Positions 18,116 to 27,470 of a stretch of DNA of 64,000 nucleotides are shown here, piece by piece. Within the stretch, counting starts at the first letter, position 1; every line of letters starts with the position of its first letter. Source of the stretch: Gammaproteobacteria bacterium (lineage in GTDB: Bacteria; Pseudomonadota; Gammaproteobacteria; UBA6429; Thiohalophilaceae); contig JAOUNS010000004.1 in NCBI GenBank assembly GCA_029880855.1, positions 186,001-250,000 on the forward strand, read 5' to 3'. The notes under the pieces are model-generated. The model was not told where the DNA came from. It was given only the letters and a program-made list of their open reading frames with translations, and searched no databases. The translations under genes and the position numbers were made by a program.

Positions 18116-18499
18116 TTACTTTTTGCCCAGGATGCGCTCGAGGCTGTAGAAACCGGCACCGTGTTCAGCAAGGATCAACAGACCACCGGCAATGGCGAAG
18201 TTTTTCATAAACATGATCATCTGCATTTGTTCACCAAGCTTGCCATGGAACATCACTGCCGCTGCGATGGTAAACGCGGCCAGTGCCCAGGACACCGGTT
18301 TGGTTTTATAACCGGCGGCCAGCGCCAGACCACCGCCCAGTTCCAGAAGTATCACCAGCGGCAGCAACATCCCCGGCACACCCATCGCCTCCATGTAGCT
18401 CTGAGTGCCGGCATACTTGCCGCCCATTTTATCCAGACCTGCCAGAATAAAAATGTGGGCCAGCAATACACGACCGATCAGAGTAGATATGTTCGACAT
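18116..18499 (-). CDS. DoxX family membrane protein (YqjF-like)
   Basis: 127 residues with four predicted membrane helices (around residues 5-20, 45-65, 70-88 and 98-118). The N-terminal pattern GRVLLAHIFILAGLDKMG is typical of DoxX, followed by LLPLVILLELGGGLALAAGY. First gene of the unit doxX - yqjG - pirin, divergent from a LysR gene. In E. coli the equivalent yqjF is activated by YhaJ upon exposure to nitroaromatic breakdown products, so a role in quinone or aromatic stress is inferred. Confidence 0.9.
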   Translation of the reverse strand: MSNISTLIGRVLLAHIFILAGLDKMGGKYAGTQSYMEAMGVPGMLLPLVILLELGGGLALAAGYKTKPVSWALAAFTIAAAVMFHGKLGEQMQMIMFMKNFAIAGGLLILAEHGAGFYSLERILGKK

Positions 18500-18609
18500 G
18501 AGCTCACCGCATAATTTTTGTTATGAAATTTTATTATGGCGGAATAAATTCGATATAAAAGTCAAAATAATCTCTTCTACCTATCAGGTTTTCTGATATA
18601 TTAAAAATT

Positions 18610-19491
18610 ATGGGGCATTTGAAGGTTTCTCTTGAGCAGTGGCGGGTCCTGCAGGCTGTGATCGATCACGGTGGTTTTGCGCAGGCGGCCAAGGCATTGC
18701 ACCGCAGCCAGTCATCCATCAGTTATACCGTCTCCAAACTCCAGGAACAGCTGGGCAGCAAGCTGCTGCACATCATCGGCCGCAAGGCAGAGCTGACGGA
18801 AGCCGGCGAGGTGTTACTGCGTCAATCCCGCCAGTTGCTGGCAAGCGCCCGGGAACTGGAATATCTGGCAGAGAGCCTGCGTTCCGGTTGGGAAGCTGAA
18901 ATCCATCTGGTGGTCGATGCGGCCTTCCCCGCCGGCCGGCTCATTGAGGTACTGAAAGAATTTGAACCCCTCAGCAAGGGAACCCGGGTCCAGCTCAAAG
19001 AGGTGGTCCTGTCCGGCGCGGAAGATGCCTTGCATAAGGGGGATGCTGATCTGGTGATCTCCGCCTTTGTGCCGCAGGGATTCCTGGGAAACCGACTGGT
19101 GGCGATCAAATTCATTGCCGTCGCCCGCGCCGATCACCCCCTCCACCAATTAAACCGGACGATCACCACCCAGGATTTGCAGTTGTCCTTACAAGTCATC
19201 ATCAGTGACTCCGGCCAGGTGCAGCGCCGTGACATCGGTTGGCGTTCCGAGCACAGCTGGAGCGTGACCAAGATGGAGACCGCCATCGAGACTGTCTGTC
19301 AGGGGCTGGGCTTTGCCTGGTTGCCGGAGCATCAAATCAGGCACCAACTGGATGCCGGCAGCCTGCTGCCCCTGCCGCTGGATGCCGGACAAAGTTACGA
19401 TGCCCCGTTGTATCTGGTCTGCACCCGGCCCGATCATATGGGTCCGGCAACCCGCCTGTTGCATGATCTCTTCCTGCGCCACTCCCAATAA
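18610..19491 (+). CDS. LysR-family regulator (YhaJ-like)
   Basis: 293 residues: N-terminal winged HTH (LEQWRVLQAVIDHGGFAQAA, then KALHRSQSSISYTVSKLQEQ) and a periplasmic-binding-protein-like effector domain from about residue 95. The KVSLEQW start and effector context resemble YhaJ, and the divergent neighbours doxX, yqjG and pirin match YhaJ's known E. coli environment. It most likely controls that unit from the 110-nt intergenic region. The ATG at 18610 has no strong ribosome-binding site. Confidence 0.9.
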   Translation: MGHLKVSLEQWRVLQAVIDHGGFAQAAKALHRSQSSISYTVSKLQEQLGSKLLHIIGRKAELTEAGEVLLRQSRQLLASARELEYLAESLRSGWEAEIHLVVDAAFPAGRLIEVLKEFEPLSKGTRVQLKEVVLSGAEDALHKGDADLVISAFVPQGFLGNRLVAIKFIAVARADHPLHQLNRTITTQDLQLSLQVIISDSGQVQRRDIGWRSEHSWSVTKMETAIETVCQGLGFAWLPEHQIRHQLDAGSLLPLPLDAGQSYDAPLYLVCTRPDHMGPATRLLHDLFLRHSQ

Positions 19492-19689
19492 CCTTTTTTC
19501 TTCCCGCTTATTGACTGTAATGTCGAATTAATTGACACTATTTCTTGACGCTCACCAAACAGCGCTTTTATCTATTTGATTTTAAAGGATTCATTAATCT
19601 GGCACAAAAAGTGCTTTTATTAAGCCAGGTAAAACACAGGACCCGGATGTCCACCCATTTGAATAAGTTGTTTATTCTGGAGCAGGATT

Positions 19690-19971
19690 ATGAAGAAACG
19701 CGTGTTGTCCCTGTCACTTTGTCTGACACTGTTTGCTGTCGAAGCCTCAGCAGGAAGCTACAACCCCTCCGCATCCGGGATTCTTTCCGGCAAGGAGAAA
19801 TGCGCCTCGGCACTGAACAGCTATCTCTACTACCGGCACAACAGCAGTGATGTCGATCACCTGAAACTTCAGAAACTGGAATACCAGATTGACGCCATGT
19901 GTGAAGGATATCAGGTCCGTCTGGTCAACAAGGATGGCGCTTTGACAGGTATCGTTGAAGCCGCAGAATAA
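19690..19971 (+). CDS. Small exported protein of unknown function (93 aa)
   Basis: Signal peptide MKKRVLSLSLCLTLFAVEASA, then a 72-residue mature part with two cysteines (KEKCASAL and AMCEGYQ) that could form a disulfide in the periplasm. GGAG lies 7 nt before the ATG. I do not recognise the family. It stands alone between the LysR gene and convergent alkD. Confidence 0.7.
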   Translation: MKKRVLSLSLCLTLFAVEASAGSYNPSASGILSGKEKCASALNSYLYYRHNSSDVDHLKLQKLEYQIDAMCEGYQVRLVNKDGALTGIVEAAE

Positions 19972-20016
19972 ACACCCTCCGGGGGGAGGAAACCGGTGGT
20001 CAGGGATGACCCCACA

Positions 20017-20724
20017 TTATTCAATTTGTCCGGCCAGATATTTCTTGCGCAAGGCCGGCGGGAATTTCTCTATCGCGTAGCGCAACATGGTTCGCGGCAT
20101 GACCCGATAATGACGCCGCAAGAATACTTCAGCCACTTCCTGATCCCGATTGCCCACTTCCCGTAACATCCAGCCCACCGCCTTGTGGATCAGATCATGC
20201 TGATCGCCCAGCAGCACCCGAGCCAGTTTCAGGGTCGGGCGAAATTCTCCCTGCCGGATAAAATAGAGGGTGGCCATGATACTGATGCGACGACGCCACA
20301 GATCCCGTGAGGCCGCCAGTTTATCCAGCACACTGCGGTCACGCTCGTACAACCAGGCCCCGACAATTTTCTCTGCCGACACATCGACCAAATCCCAGTT
20401 ATTGATATAGCGGGTGTTACTCAAATAGGCGGTGAAGATCTTTTTTTGTTCCGCTTCAGAGCCGCACCGGTAGCGCTGCACCAACAACAACAGGGCCAGC
20501 AGGCGTTGCTCATGAATATCGGATTGCAGTAATTCCACCATCTCGCTGACACTCAACCCGGACAGTTGTCTGGCCAGGCTGCGCAGGGCCGGAACACGTA
20601 CTCCGATAAAAACATCTCCTTCACCGTACTCACCAGGTCCGGTCTTGAAATACCGGGCCTGCTGTTTGGCCGTGACCGGATCGGCCAGCTCCTTTAAGCG
20701 GTCAATGGCTGCGCTGACTGACAC
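20017..20724 (-). CDS. alkD: DNA alkylation repair protein, AlkD-like
   Basis: 235 residues of HEAT-like helical repeats in the AlkD/AlkC DNA glycosylase group that removes 3-methyladenine and 7-methylguanine. Family features seen: FFKTGPGEYGEGD-like (YFKTGPGEYGEGD), GVRVPALRSLAR, NWDLVDVSA, WRRRISIMATLYFI and HKAVGWMLREVG. The tryptophan and Asp of NWDLVD and the Arg in LRE-type helix are expected at the DNA-contact face. Starts at a GTG behind a strong GGAGGGGAGG. Cytosolic. Confidence 0.9.
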   Translation of the reverse strand: MSVSAAIDRLKELADPVTAKQQARYFKTGPGEYGEGDVFIGVRVPALRSLARQLSGLSVSEMVELLQSDIHEQRLLALLLLVQRYRCGSEAEQKKIFTAYLSNTRYINNWDLVDVSAEKIVGAWLYERDRSVLDKLAASRDLWRRRISIMATLYFIRQGEFRPTLKLARVLLGDQHDLIHKAVGWMLREVGNRDQEVAEVFLRRHYRVMPRTMLRYAIEKFPPALRKKYLAGQIE

Positions 20725-20741
20725 CCTCCCCTCCTGAGTAA

Positions 20742-21761
20742 TTATGCCTTGCGGCCCACTACCACGCTCTCCCGATCATTGCCGAACAGATAGACCTCCG
20801 GTTCCAGTCCGACGGCCCGGAACTGATCCGCGATCTCTTCGGGTCGCAGAAAGTGATTGCCCTGCACATGCTCTGACAGGTTCTGGAATGCCATCATGCG
20901 TTTATCCGGTTCTCGCAGGCGGCTGCGCATCACCGGCCAGTTTGGCTCCCAGATAATGACCACACCGTCGTCTTTCAGATGTTTGGCCAGGATGCTGAAG
21001 ACCTTTTCTTTCTGATCCCAGACATGGTGCAAGGCCCGATTCATGGCGATCAGGTCGGCTTTTTCATCAATGCTGAAGTTGTAGATATCACCCTCCCGGA
21101 AACTGACCCGCCCGGCCATGGCTTCGGCCTCTGCCATGGCGTTTGCCTGACGGATGTTTTCACCAAAACCGTCGAGTCCGATGGCCCGCAACTGGGGCAG
21201 CCGCCGCGCCAGGGTGCGTAAATACCAGCCGTTGCCACAGCCCAAATCCACCGCCAGCCCACCGCGGGCATCAACCTCCTGATAGACCGGTACATTGGGG
21301 ATGATCTCGTTGTCCAGAAAGGGACCGAACATCTTTTCCAGCATGGGACCGAACCAGGGCAGGACAGTACCCCGTTCACCCAAAACTTTCTCACCGGGGC
21401 GCTCGCCTCCCGGCATCAAACCGGCGGCCCGCTCCGCCATGTGGGTGCCCAGCACCGCACCCACCGCAAAGGGCATCAGGGTACCGGGAACATCGGGCAG
21501 GAACATGTGACCCGCCTCGGTCAGGCTGAACAGCCCGTCATCCGTCTCATCCAACAGATCAAAGGCATAGCCGGTATCGCACCAGCGCACCACATAGCCC
21601 TTATCCACCCCGGCCTGTTGGGCCAGATCGCTCGCTGTCAGTGGACCGGTTTTCGCCAGTTTTTCAAAGAGGCGGTTAACAATCCCGATATACGCGATAT
21701 TCAGTAACGCAGTCCCTTGTGTATACCCCATCACCTTTTGGCGAATTTCGTCTGCGTGCAT
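20742..21761 (-). CDS. SAM-dependent methyltransferase with winged-helix N-terminus
   Basis: 339 residues. Residues 1-100 form a helical/winged-helix dimerisation-type region (LAKTGPLTASDLAQQAGVDK, GLFSLTEAGH). The class I methyltransferase core starts at VDLGCGNGWYLRTLA (motif I), followed by GLDGFGENI and NRALHHVWDQ. The architecture resembles the O-methyltransferase/TylF or rRNA/arsenite-type small-molecule methyltransferases. The substrate cannot be deduced. It lies 17 nt upstream of alkD on the same strand, so co-transcription is likely. Confidence 0.8.
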   Translation of the reverse strand: MHADEIRQKVMGYTQGTALLNIAYIGIVNRLFEKLAKTGPLTASDLAQQAGVDKGYVVRWCDTGYAFDLLDETDDGLFSLTEAGHMFLPDVPGTLMPFAVGAVLGTHMAERAAGLMPGGERPGEKVLGERGTVLPWFGPMLEKMFGPFLDNEIIPNVPVYQEVDARGGLAVDLGCGNGWYLRTLARRLPQLRAIGLDGFGENIRQANAMAEAEAMAGRVSFREGDIYNFSIDEKADLIAMNRALHHVWDQKEKVFSILAKHLKDDGVVIIWEPNWPVMRSRLREPDKRMMAFQNLSEHVQGNHFLRPEEIADQFRAVGLEPEVYLFGNDRESVVVGRKA

Positions 21762-21852
21762 GTCTGTTTCTCCTGCGTGCTGTCTGTGCTGATGGCGGGC
21801 AGGATACCTGACGTCACGAATATTTCCAGCAGAAAATGCCCGGCCGCTGACC

Positions 21853-22587
21853 TCAGCGCCAGTTCAGGTAGTGGGTATAGCCCAGCATGAGACTGGTATC
21901 GGCAACATTGATTTCATAACCGTTGTATTTCAATCCCGGGCCGGCGGCAGCCAGTCGGATGGTAAAAGGTGCGCGCTGCCACTCGATAAAAAAGCCCAGG
22001 GCACCAAACAGATTTGACGGACCATTGGAAACCGCAACCCGATCATTGGGTGTTGCGGACGAAGTCAGGATGATATCACCGTCAAATTCTGCCAGCCCGA
22101 GTCCCAGTCCGATACCGATCCGAAACCAGTCATGAGACTGTTTGGCGCCGAAGTTGTAAAAAACAGCGGGCACCAGATAGGCAAAGTAACCCTGCACACG
22201 GGTGTTCAGGTTGACGATTTCCTTACTCTCCAATTCCTGATGACGGGCTTCAAAACTGGACAGGTTGAACATCCAGCTGTAACCGAAATTGGAATCTTTA
22301 AAATAACCGGCGCGTGTGTTGTAACTCAGAAACCAGGCGTCCTCATTGTCCACCAGCTTGCCGGTGTCATTGGTGCCGATTCGGGTAACCGTCACTGAAC
22401 TGCCACGTCCGCCCAGACCAACGGTGATACTCGCGTCATCCGTCAAATAGTTCCAGAGCTTGTCCCGGTATGTTAATGGTTCGGTGGATTGCGCTTCCGC
22501 CGCTGTTGCGTTCAACGGGAGCATCATCACCAGCAGCCCCATGGCCGTGATTAGATGCATGAAGTTTTCAGTCATTTTCTGTCGCAT
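21853..22587 (-). CDS. Outer-membrane beta-barrel-like exported protein
   Basis: 244 residues with a signal peptide (hydrophobic LITAMGLLVMMLPLNATAAEA). The mature part alternates hydrophobic and polar residues with many Gly/Tyr/Phe strands (SITVGLGGRGSSVTV, GYSWMFNLSSF, RIGIGLGLGLAEF, TSLMLGYTHYLNWR), as in small outer-membrane barrels. No family recognised. I prefer the ATG at 22587 over the in-frame TTG at 22593. Monocistronic. Confidence 0.65.
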   Translation of the reverse strand: MRQKMTENFMHLITAMGLLVMMLPLNATAAEAQSTEPLTYRDKLWNYLTDDASITVGLGGRGSSVTVTRIGTNDTGKLVDNEDAWFLSYNTRAGYFKDSNFGYSWMFNLSSFEARHQELESKEIVNLNTRVQGYFAYLVPAVFYNFGAKQSHDWFRIGIGLGLGLAEFDGDIILTSSATPNDRVAVSNGPSNLFGALGFFIEWQRAPFTIRLAAAGPGLKYNGYEINVADTSLMLGYTHYLNWR

Positions 22588-22793
22588 GGGCAACTCACAG
22601 GATGGTGATTATAACTATTACATTTATGGACAATACCCGCTGTTGATCTATTTCGGCAATGTTGCTGTAATCTTGATAAAGTAGTGACCGGTTGAGTTTT
22701 TTGAATATTGTCCGATAATCAGTCGGTATAGCTGAACCATATGTGAATGCCGCATTAGTTCAGCTGACAAGGACATCACACCCGGTATACCAC

Positions 22794-23546
22794 ATGTTGC
22801 TAAAATTTTTACTGCGAGTACTCTGGTTGACCTACTGCTGGCTGGAATTGGGGATATTCTCCCTGTTTCTCTACACCCTTTCCTATTTTCCGGACCGGCT
22901 GCTCAAACCCTGGTATTTTGTCGCCTTTCGCTACTGGTGCCGCAGCTTTGTCAGTGCGCTGGGTGTTGAGTTGCAACTGCACCAAAAGAATCGTTTTCCC
23001 ATACCGGAACAATTCATTCTCATCAGTAATCATCCCTCCGCTTTCGAGGATGTGGGTATCCCGACCCTGTTCAATGTCTATTCCCTGGCCAAGGCCGAGG
23101 TGGCGGACTGGTATATTTGCGGACGCATCGTCAAGGCAGCCGGCAATCTGTTTGTGAAACGTGAATCGAAGGAATCACGCCGCAACGCCCGGGATCAACT
23201 GGTAAACGCCCTGCAATCAGGCAAGAGTATCGCCATCTACCCGGAAGGCGGTTGCAAGGGACGCCGCCTGTTCAGTTCATTTCGCTACGGTGCCTTCGAT
23301 ATCTCTATGGAAACCGGTGTGCCTATTCTGCCGGTATTTTTGCACTACGAGTCCCAGGCTGACTTTGAATGGCGAGATCCACAAACGCTGGTGCACAAAT
23401 TCTGGCACATGATGACCGCACAAAATAACCGGGTGAACTATTACTGCTACGATGCGCTTAATCCCGCCGATTTTGCCGACAAGGAAGCTTACAACGCCCA
23501 CGCCTACAATCTGTTTCTGACCTGGCAAGCCAAATATCTCGAATAA
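22794..23546 (+). CDS. PlsC-like 1-acylglycerol-3-phosphate acyltransferase
   Basis: About 250 residues with one or two N-terminal hydrophobic helices (LLKFLLRVLWLTYCWLEL, then FSLFLYTLSYF). PlsC blocks follow: ISNHPSAFED (block I), GNLFVKRE (block II), YPEGGCKGRR (block III) and VPILPVFL (block IV). Block I is HX4E rather than the usual HX4D, with an Asp one position later. Transfers an acyl chain to lysophosphatidate or a related acceptor at the inner membrane. An in-frame GTG at 22743 would add 17 residues; neither start has a clear ribosome-binding site. Confidence 0.82.
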   Translation: MLLKFLLRVLWLTYCWLELGIFSLFLYTLSYFPDRLLKPWYFVAFRYWCRSFVSALGVELQLHQKNRFPIPEQFILISNHPSAFEDVGIPTLFNVYSLAKAEVADWYICGRIVKAAGNLFVKRESKESRRNARDQLVNALQSGKSIAIYPEGGCKGRRLFSSFRYGAFDISMETGVPILPVFLHYESQADFEWRDPQTLVHKFWHMMTAQNNRVNYYCYDALNPADFADKEAYNAHAYNLFLTWQAKYLE

Positions 23547-23715
23547 CCGTATTTCGAACAGCCATTCATTTCCTGCATTACAGTCTGCGCTATAAAGTCT
23601 TTACCCCGGAGTCCGACTATATAGGGACGGACGGAATCGAACCCGACCATACCCTTTCTTTTTTTAATGCCAAACAATTTTGCGCTGTTTGAGCAACTGT
23701 AGATGGTAGTGATAT

Positions 23716-25542
23716 ATGCAACAAGCGACACGGCCTTTCTCCGAACAGATCGATAATAACCTCGAACAGGATATCTCCTCCGAGCACCAGTATTTCAGCT
23801 TTATCGTCAGGCAGCAGGAATACGCCGTCGACATTTTGCGTGTTGTGGAAATCCGCGGCTGGAACGGCGCCAGAGAAGTGCCCGGTCTGCCGGCCTACAT
23901 GAAAGGTGTGATTGACTTGCGCGGTGAGGTGGTACCCATCGTTGATCTGCGTGAACGATTCGGTATGACAAGTCTGAAGTATGATCATCTCACCGTGGTT
24001 GTGATTCTCAAGGTCAACGGTGAACGCGGCAACAAGACCATCGGCATCATCGTCGATGCGGTATCCGACGTGTATACCATCTACAGCAATCAACTCAAAC
24101 CCGCGCCCGATTTCGGTGGCGAGATTGATATGAACTACGTGACCAATCTCGCCACGGTCAATGAAAAAATGATCGTCTTGCTGGATGTGGATGAACTGCT
24201 CGGCAAACAAATGCCAAGCCATGTGGAGATCCGCATTGATGATAACGATGAAGTGCAGGTTACAGAAGAAGAGCAACCTGATGCCACCACTCTGCTGGAG
24301 ACCTCTTTTCAGGCCCTTGCCCCCAAAGGTGAAAAACTGGTCCGGCGTTTTTACCAGGAATTGTTCAAACGTCATCCTGCAGTCAAGCCCATGTTCGCCA
24401 ACAGTAATCAGTCCGAACAGGAAAAGAAATTACTCACAGCGCTGCAACTGGTTGTGAATAATCTGCGCAAACCGGAAAAACTCACCAACGCCCTGCACGC
24501 ACTGGGTGAGAAACACCAGGCGTATGGCGCTGAACCGGCCCACTATGATGCCGTGGCCGCCGTATTACTGGATGTGATGCAGGAACTGGCCGGTCCGCTC
24601 TGGTCTGAGCAAATCCATACGGCGTGGGCAGATGCGTTGGGGACAATCAAACAAGCCATGCTGTCAGCCTATCGTGACGGGGAACCAAAAAAACCGGTGC
24701 ACAAGGCAGTGGAAAAAAAGGGGACGAACGACACCACCCGGCTGCTTGAAACCAGCTTCGAGGCCATCGCCCCCCGAGCGGAACAGATGGCCGGTTATTT
24801 CTACCAACAACTGTTCAGTCGTTACCCGGCGGTCAAACCCCTGTTTACTGGTACCGACATGACCGGCCAGCGTAAAAAACTGGTCGCGGCCCTGAATCTG
24901 GTCGTGAGCAATTTACGCAAACCGGCCAAACTTGAGCGCGCGCTCAAGGAACTGGGTGCCCGCCATCAGGCGTATGGCGCCATCGAATCACACTACGATG
25001 CTGTCGCCAACGTACTGGTCGATGCATTAAAAGAACATGCCGGTAACAGCTGGAACAGAGAACACAGCCAGGCCTGGCGGAATGCGCTCGGCAGCATCAA
25101 GGAAATGATGCTGTCCGGGTATAACGAAGGTTTGAGCAGTCAACAAATCGGCGTACTGGAAAGCAGTTTCAGTCTGTTGGCGCCACATGCAGATGAACTG
25201 GTGGCCCGTTTCTACGCCAGCCTGTTCCAGCGTTATCCGGCGGTAAAACCCATGTTCGCCAAAGCCAACCCCAAAGAACAGAAAAAGAAACTTATTGCCG
25301 CCCTGAAACTGGTGGTCAGCAGTCTGCGAAATCCGGTGAAACTGGCAACCGCACTGAAAGAACTGGGCCGCAAACACCAGCATTACGGTGCCTTGCCCAC
25401 TCACTACGATGCGGTATCAACCACCTTGCTGGATAGTATGGCCGATCTGGCCGGTGACAGTTGGACCAATGAGGTAAATGAAGCCTGGGAAGCTGCGTTG
25501 AAGACGGTCAAGGATCTGATGCTGGGCGGTTACACGAAATAA
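23716..25542 (+). CDS. CheW domain fused to three tandem globin domains
   Basis: 608 residues. Residues about 20-170 are a CheW/coupling domain (FSFIVRQQEYAVDILRVVEI, PAYMKGVIDLRGEVVPIVDL). Three globin domains of about 135 residues follow, beginning near 190, 340 and 475, each in the order LLETSF-LAP, RFYQELF-YPAVKPMF, LLTALQLVVNNLR-KP. Each keeps a proximal-type histidine: His267 (GEKHQAYGA), His417 (ARHQAYGA) and His554 (RKHQHYGA), followed by HYDAV. The CD-corner Phe (VKPMF/VKPLF) is also conserved in all three. Predicted soluble haem protein that couples gas or redox sensing to a chemotaxis-type kinase complex; this role is inference. No che genes are adjacent. Confidence 0.9.
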   Translation: MQQATRPFSEQIDNNLEQDISSEHQYFSFIVRQQEYAVDILRVVEIRGWNGAREVPGLPAYMKGVIDLRGEVVPIVDLRERFGMTSLKYDHLTVVVILKVNGERGNKTIGIIVDAVSDVYTIYSNQLKPAPDFGGEIDMNYVTNLATVNEKMIVLLDVDELLGKQMPSHVEIRIDDNDEVQVTEEEQPDATTLLETSFQALAPKGEKLVRRFYQELFKRHPAVKPMFANSNQSEQEKKLLTALQLVVNNLRKPEKLTNALHALGEKHQAYGAEPAHYDAVAAVLLDVMQELAGPLWSEQIHTAWADALGTIKQAMLSAYRDGEPKKPVHKAVEKKGTNDTTRLLETSFEAIAPRAEQMAGYFYQQLFSRYPAVKPLFTGTDMTGQRKKLVAALNLVVSNLRKPAKLERALKELGARHQAYGAIESHYDAVANVLVDALKEHAGNSWNREHSQAWRNALGSIKEMMLSGYNEGLSSQQIGVLESSFSLLAPHADELVARFYASLFQRYPAVKPMFAKANPKEQKKKLIAALKLVVSSLRNPVKLATALKELGRKHQHYGALPTHYDAVSTTLLDSMADLAGDSWTNEVNEAWEAALKTVKDLMLGGYTK

Positions 25543-25586
25543 ACACCACTCCCCGCGATCACCGTACAACCTGACTGACAGATCGG

Positions 25587-27110
25587 TCAGGCGGAAACGG
25601 TGCGTCCGGCTGCCCAGTTTCGCAAGCCCGTGATTTGCTCCGCCATCACCCTCGACAACGGGCGAGTCTGTCGGATCTCTTCCAGCAGGGTTTGGGTGTT
25701 CACTCTGCCTTTATCCAGCCCCACGCTGTAAATGGAAGAAACGATCACCTGTTCCAGCTCGGCACCGGAGAAGCCCTTGCTTTCATGCGCCAGCAAGGCC
25801 AGATCAATATTGCCCGCCTCAATATCCCGACGTTGTAAATGCAGTTGGAGGATCACTCCGCGGGTTTCTGCATCCGGCAAATCAACAAAGAAGATTTCAT
25901 CCAGCCGCCCCTTGCGAATCAACTCAGGCGGCAGAGCGGAGATATCATTGGCGGTGGCGACAATAAACACCCGTGATTTTTTTTCCGCCATCCAGGTCAA
26001 CAGGCCGGCAAGTACACGTTGTGAAACACCATTATCTTCGCCGCCGCTTTCAATGCCTTTTTCGATCTCGTCTATCCATAACACACAGGGTTCCAGCGCC
26101 TCGGCCGTCTTGATGGCTTCACGCAGGTTTTTCTCGGTTTCACCAATATATTTGTTATACAGCACGCCAAAGTCCATGCGCAGCAAAGGTACGCCCCAGA
26201 CACCGGCCACCGCTTTGGCCGCCAGACTTTTGCCGCAACCCTGCACCCCCAGCAGCAGTATGCCCTTGGGAATGTCGATGGCAGCTTGTGCATTCGCGGT
26301 AACGAAACCATTTTCCCGCTTTGACAACCACTGCTTCAGGTTATGAAACCCGGCCACATCCGAAAAACGCGCCGTATCATATTCAAAGGACAAGATCCCT
26401 TCCTGATTCACCAGTCTGTATCTGGCTTCCATGACGTCTTTAACATCGGAATGGGTAATGGCGCCGTCATCGACAATCGCATTACGGGCCATGCGTCTGG
26501 CGTCACTCTTGGTCATACCGACCATGTTGCGGATCAACAATTTGAGCGCCTTGGCATCGACCTCGAGTTTTTTATCCCGGTTTTTCATTTGCCAGATATC
26601 CGCCTCTTCCTTAACAATGGCCTTGAGTTGTTCCTTGTTTGGCAAAGAGATATCAAATCGGGTACTCAAGCGGGACAGTTCCGGCGGCACGGCCAGTTGG
26701 TGACTAATCAGGACATAGGTGTTCCCGATGGAGGATTGTTGCTGGGCCTGTTCCTTTAACAAACGAACAATTTTCGGTGTGGCCAGATAAGGGTGGAAAT
26801 CCAGCAAGACAATAATATGGTGTTTGATATTGGCCTTGACCATTTCCAGCATCGACTCTGGATCCTGCACATCACCATATGCAGAAAGCTCGTTCTCCAG
26901 TGAATATTTGGGAGCCGCGAAGCGGTAATCAGGCTTGCCGAACACATCATGCAGTCCGGCGGCAATAGACCAAAGCAGCAAGTTACGATTTTTATGCAGT
27001 GTGGCGCGCTTCAGCAGATCAACAGCGTGCGTTTCCTCATGAGTCTCAATGACGATAATCGGAAAGTGCAAATCCAGCAGGATCTCCAGATTACGTTTGT
27101 CTTTCTCCAT
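25587..27110 (-). CDS. Ycf46-type AAA+ ATPase
   Basis: 507 residues. The C-terminal AAA domain has Walker A GVQGCGKS (around residues 288-295), Walker B PCVLWIDEIEKG, sensor 1 VFIVATAND, and the arginine region IRKGRLDEIFFVDLP. The N-terminal 200 residues form a second, degenerate P-loop-like domain (LEILLDLHFPIIVIETHEE, HIIVLLDFHPYL), as in Ycf46 proteins of plastids and bacteria. In cyanobacteria Ycf46 has been linked to CO2/photosynthesis regulation, but its general role is unclear. Convergent with the CheW-globin gene, 44 nt apart. Confidence 0.88.
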   Translation of the reverse strand: MEKDKRNLEILLDLHFPIIVIETHEETHAVDLLKRATLHKNRNLLLWSIAAGLHDVFGKPDYRFAAPKYSLENELSAYGDVQDPESMLEMVKANIKHHIIVLLDFHPYLATPKIVRLLKEQAQQQSSIGNTYVLISHQLAVPPELSRLSTRFDISLPNKEQLKAIVKEEADIWQMKNRDKKLEVDAKALKLLIRNMVGMTKSDARRMARNAIVDDGAITHSDVKDVMEARYRLVNQEGILSFEYDTARFSDVAGFHNLKQWLSKRENGFVTANAQAAIDIPKGILLLGVQGCGKSLAAKAVAGVWGVPLLRMDFGVLYNKYIGETEKNLREAIKTAEALEPCVLWIDEIEKGIESGGEDNGVSQRVLAGLLTWMAEKKSRVFIVATANDISALPPELIRKGRLDEIFFVDLPDAETRGVILQLHLQRRDIEAGNIDLALLAHESKGFSGAELEQVIVSSIYSVGLDKGRVNTQTLLEEIRQTRPLSRVMAEQITGLRNWAAGRTVSA

Positions 27111-27170
27111 AGTCTATCCTGCCGATATCCCCAACGATATGTCCGATGAGCTGCACTGTATCGTCGTTCA

Positions 27171-27347
27171 CTACTGTTCGCTGTTGCCCTGGACTTTTTT
27201 ATAAATGAAAACCGGAATACTGAAATAGAGCAGTGCAAAGACAAAGGAAATCCAGGCGGCGTATTCCATCAATAACCAGCCAAAGATGATCACACCGGTT
27301 AAAAGCCAGATCAAGATGGCAACGGTTTTTGGTATATCTTCAGGCAT
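27171..27347 (-). CDS. Small two-helix membrane protein (58 aa)
   Basis: MPEDIPKTVAILIWLLTGVI begins the first membrane helix; YAAWISFVFALLYFSIPVF is the second. Start at 27347 follows GGGGGAGCAGG; the frame extends 11 codons upstream without support. Function unknown. It is just upstream of the AAA ATPase gene on the same strand (60 nt gap) and might be co-transcribed. Confidence 0.6.
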   Translation of the reverse strand: MPEDIPKTVAILIWLLTGVIIFGWLLMEYAAWISFVFALLYFSIPVFIYKKVQGNSEQ

Positions 27348-27470
27348 GGTCCTGCTCCCCCGGATTGGCTGAAAAATCAAGTCAAAGACTATACTATAAT
27401 CACGACTGCTTTCAATACATGAGACGGAAATATGATCGGCTCAGGTCTGATTTGCAACCGATTCATACAT

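Noticed and set aside
23597-23660. Possible tRNA-like sequence before the CheW-globin gene
   Set aside because: GAATCGAACCC resembles a T-arm on the complementary strand, but no acceptor or anticodon stems could be paired.
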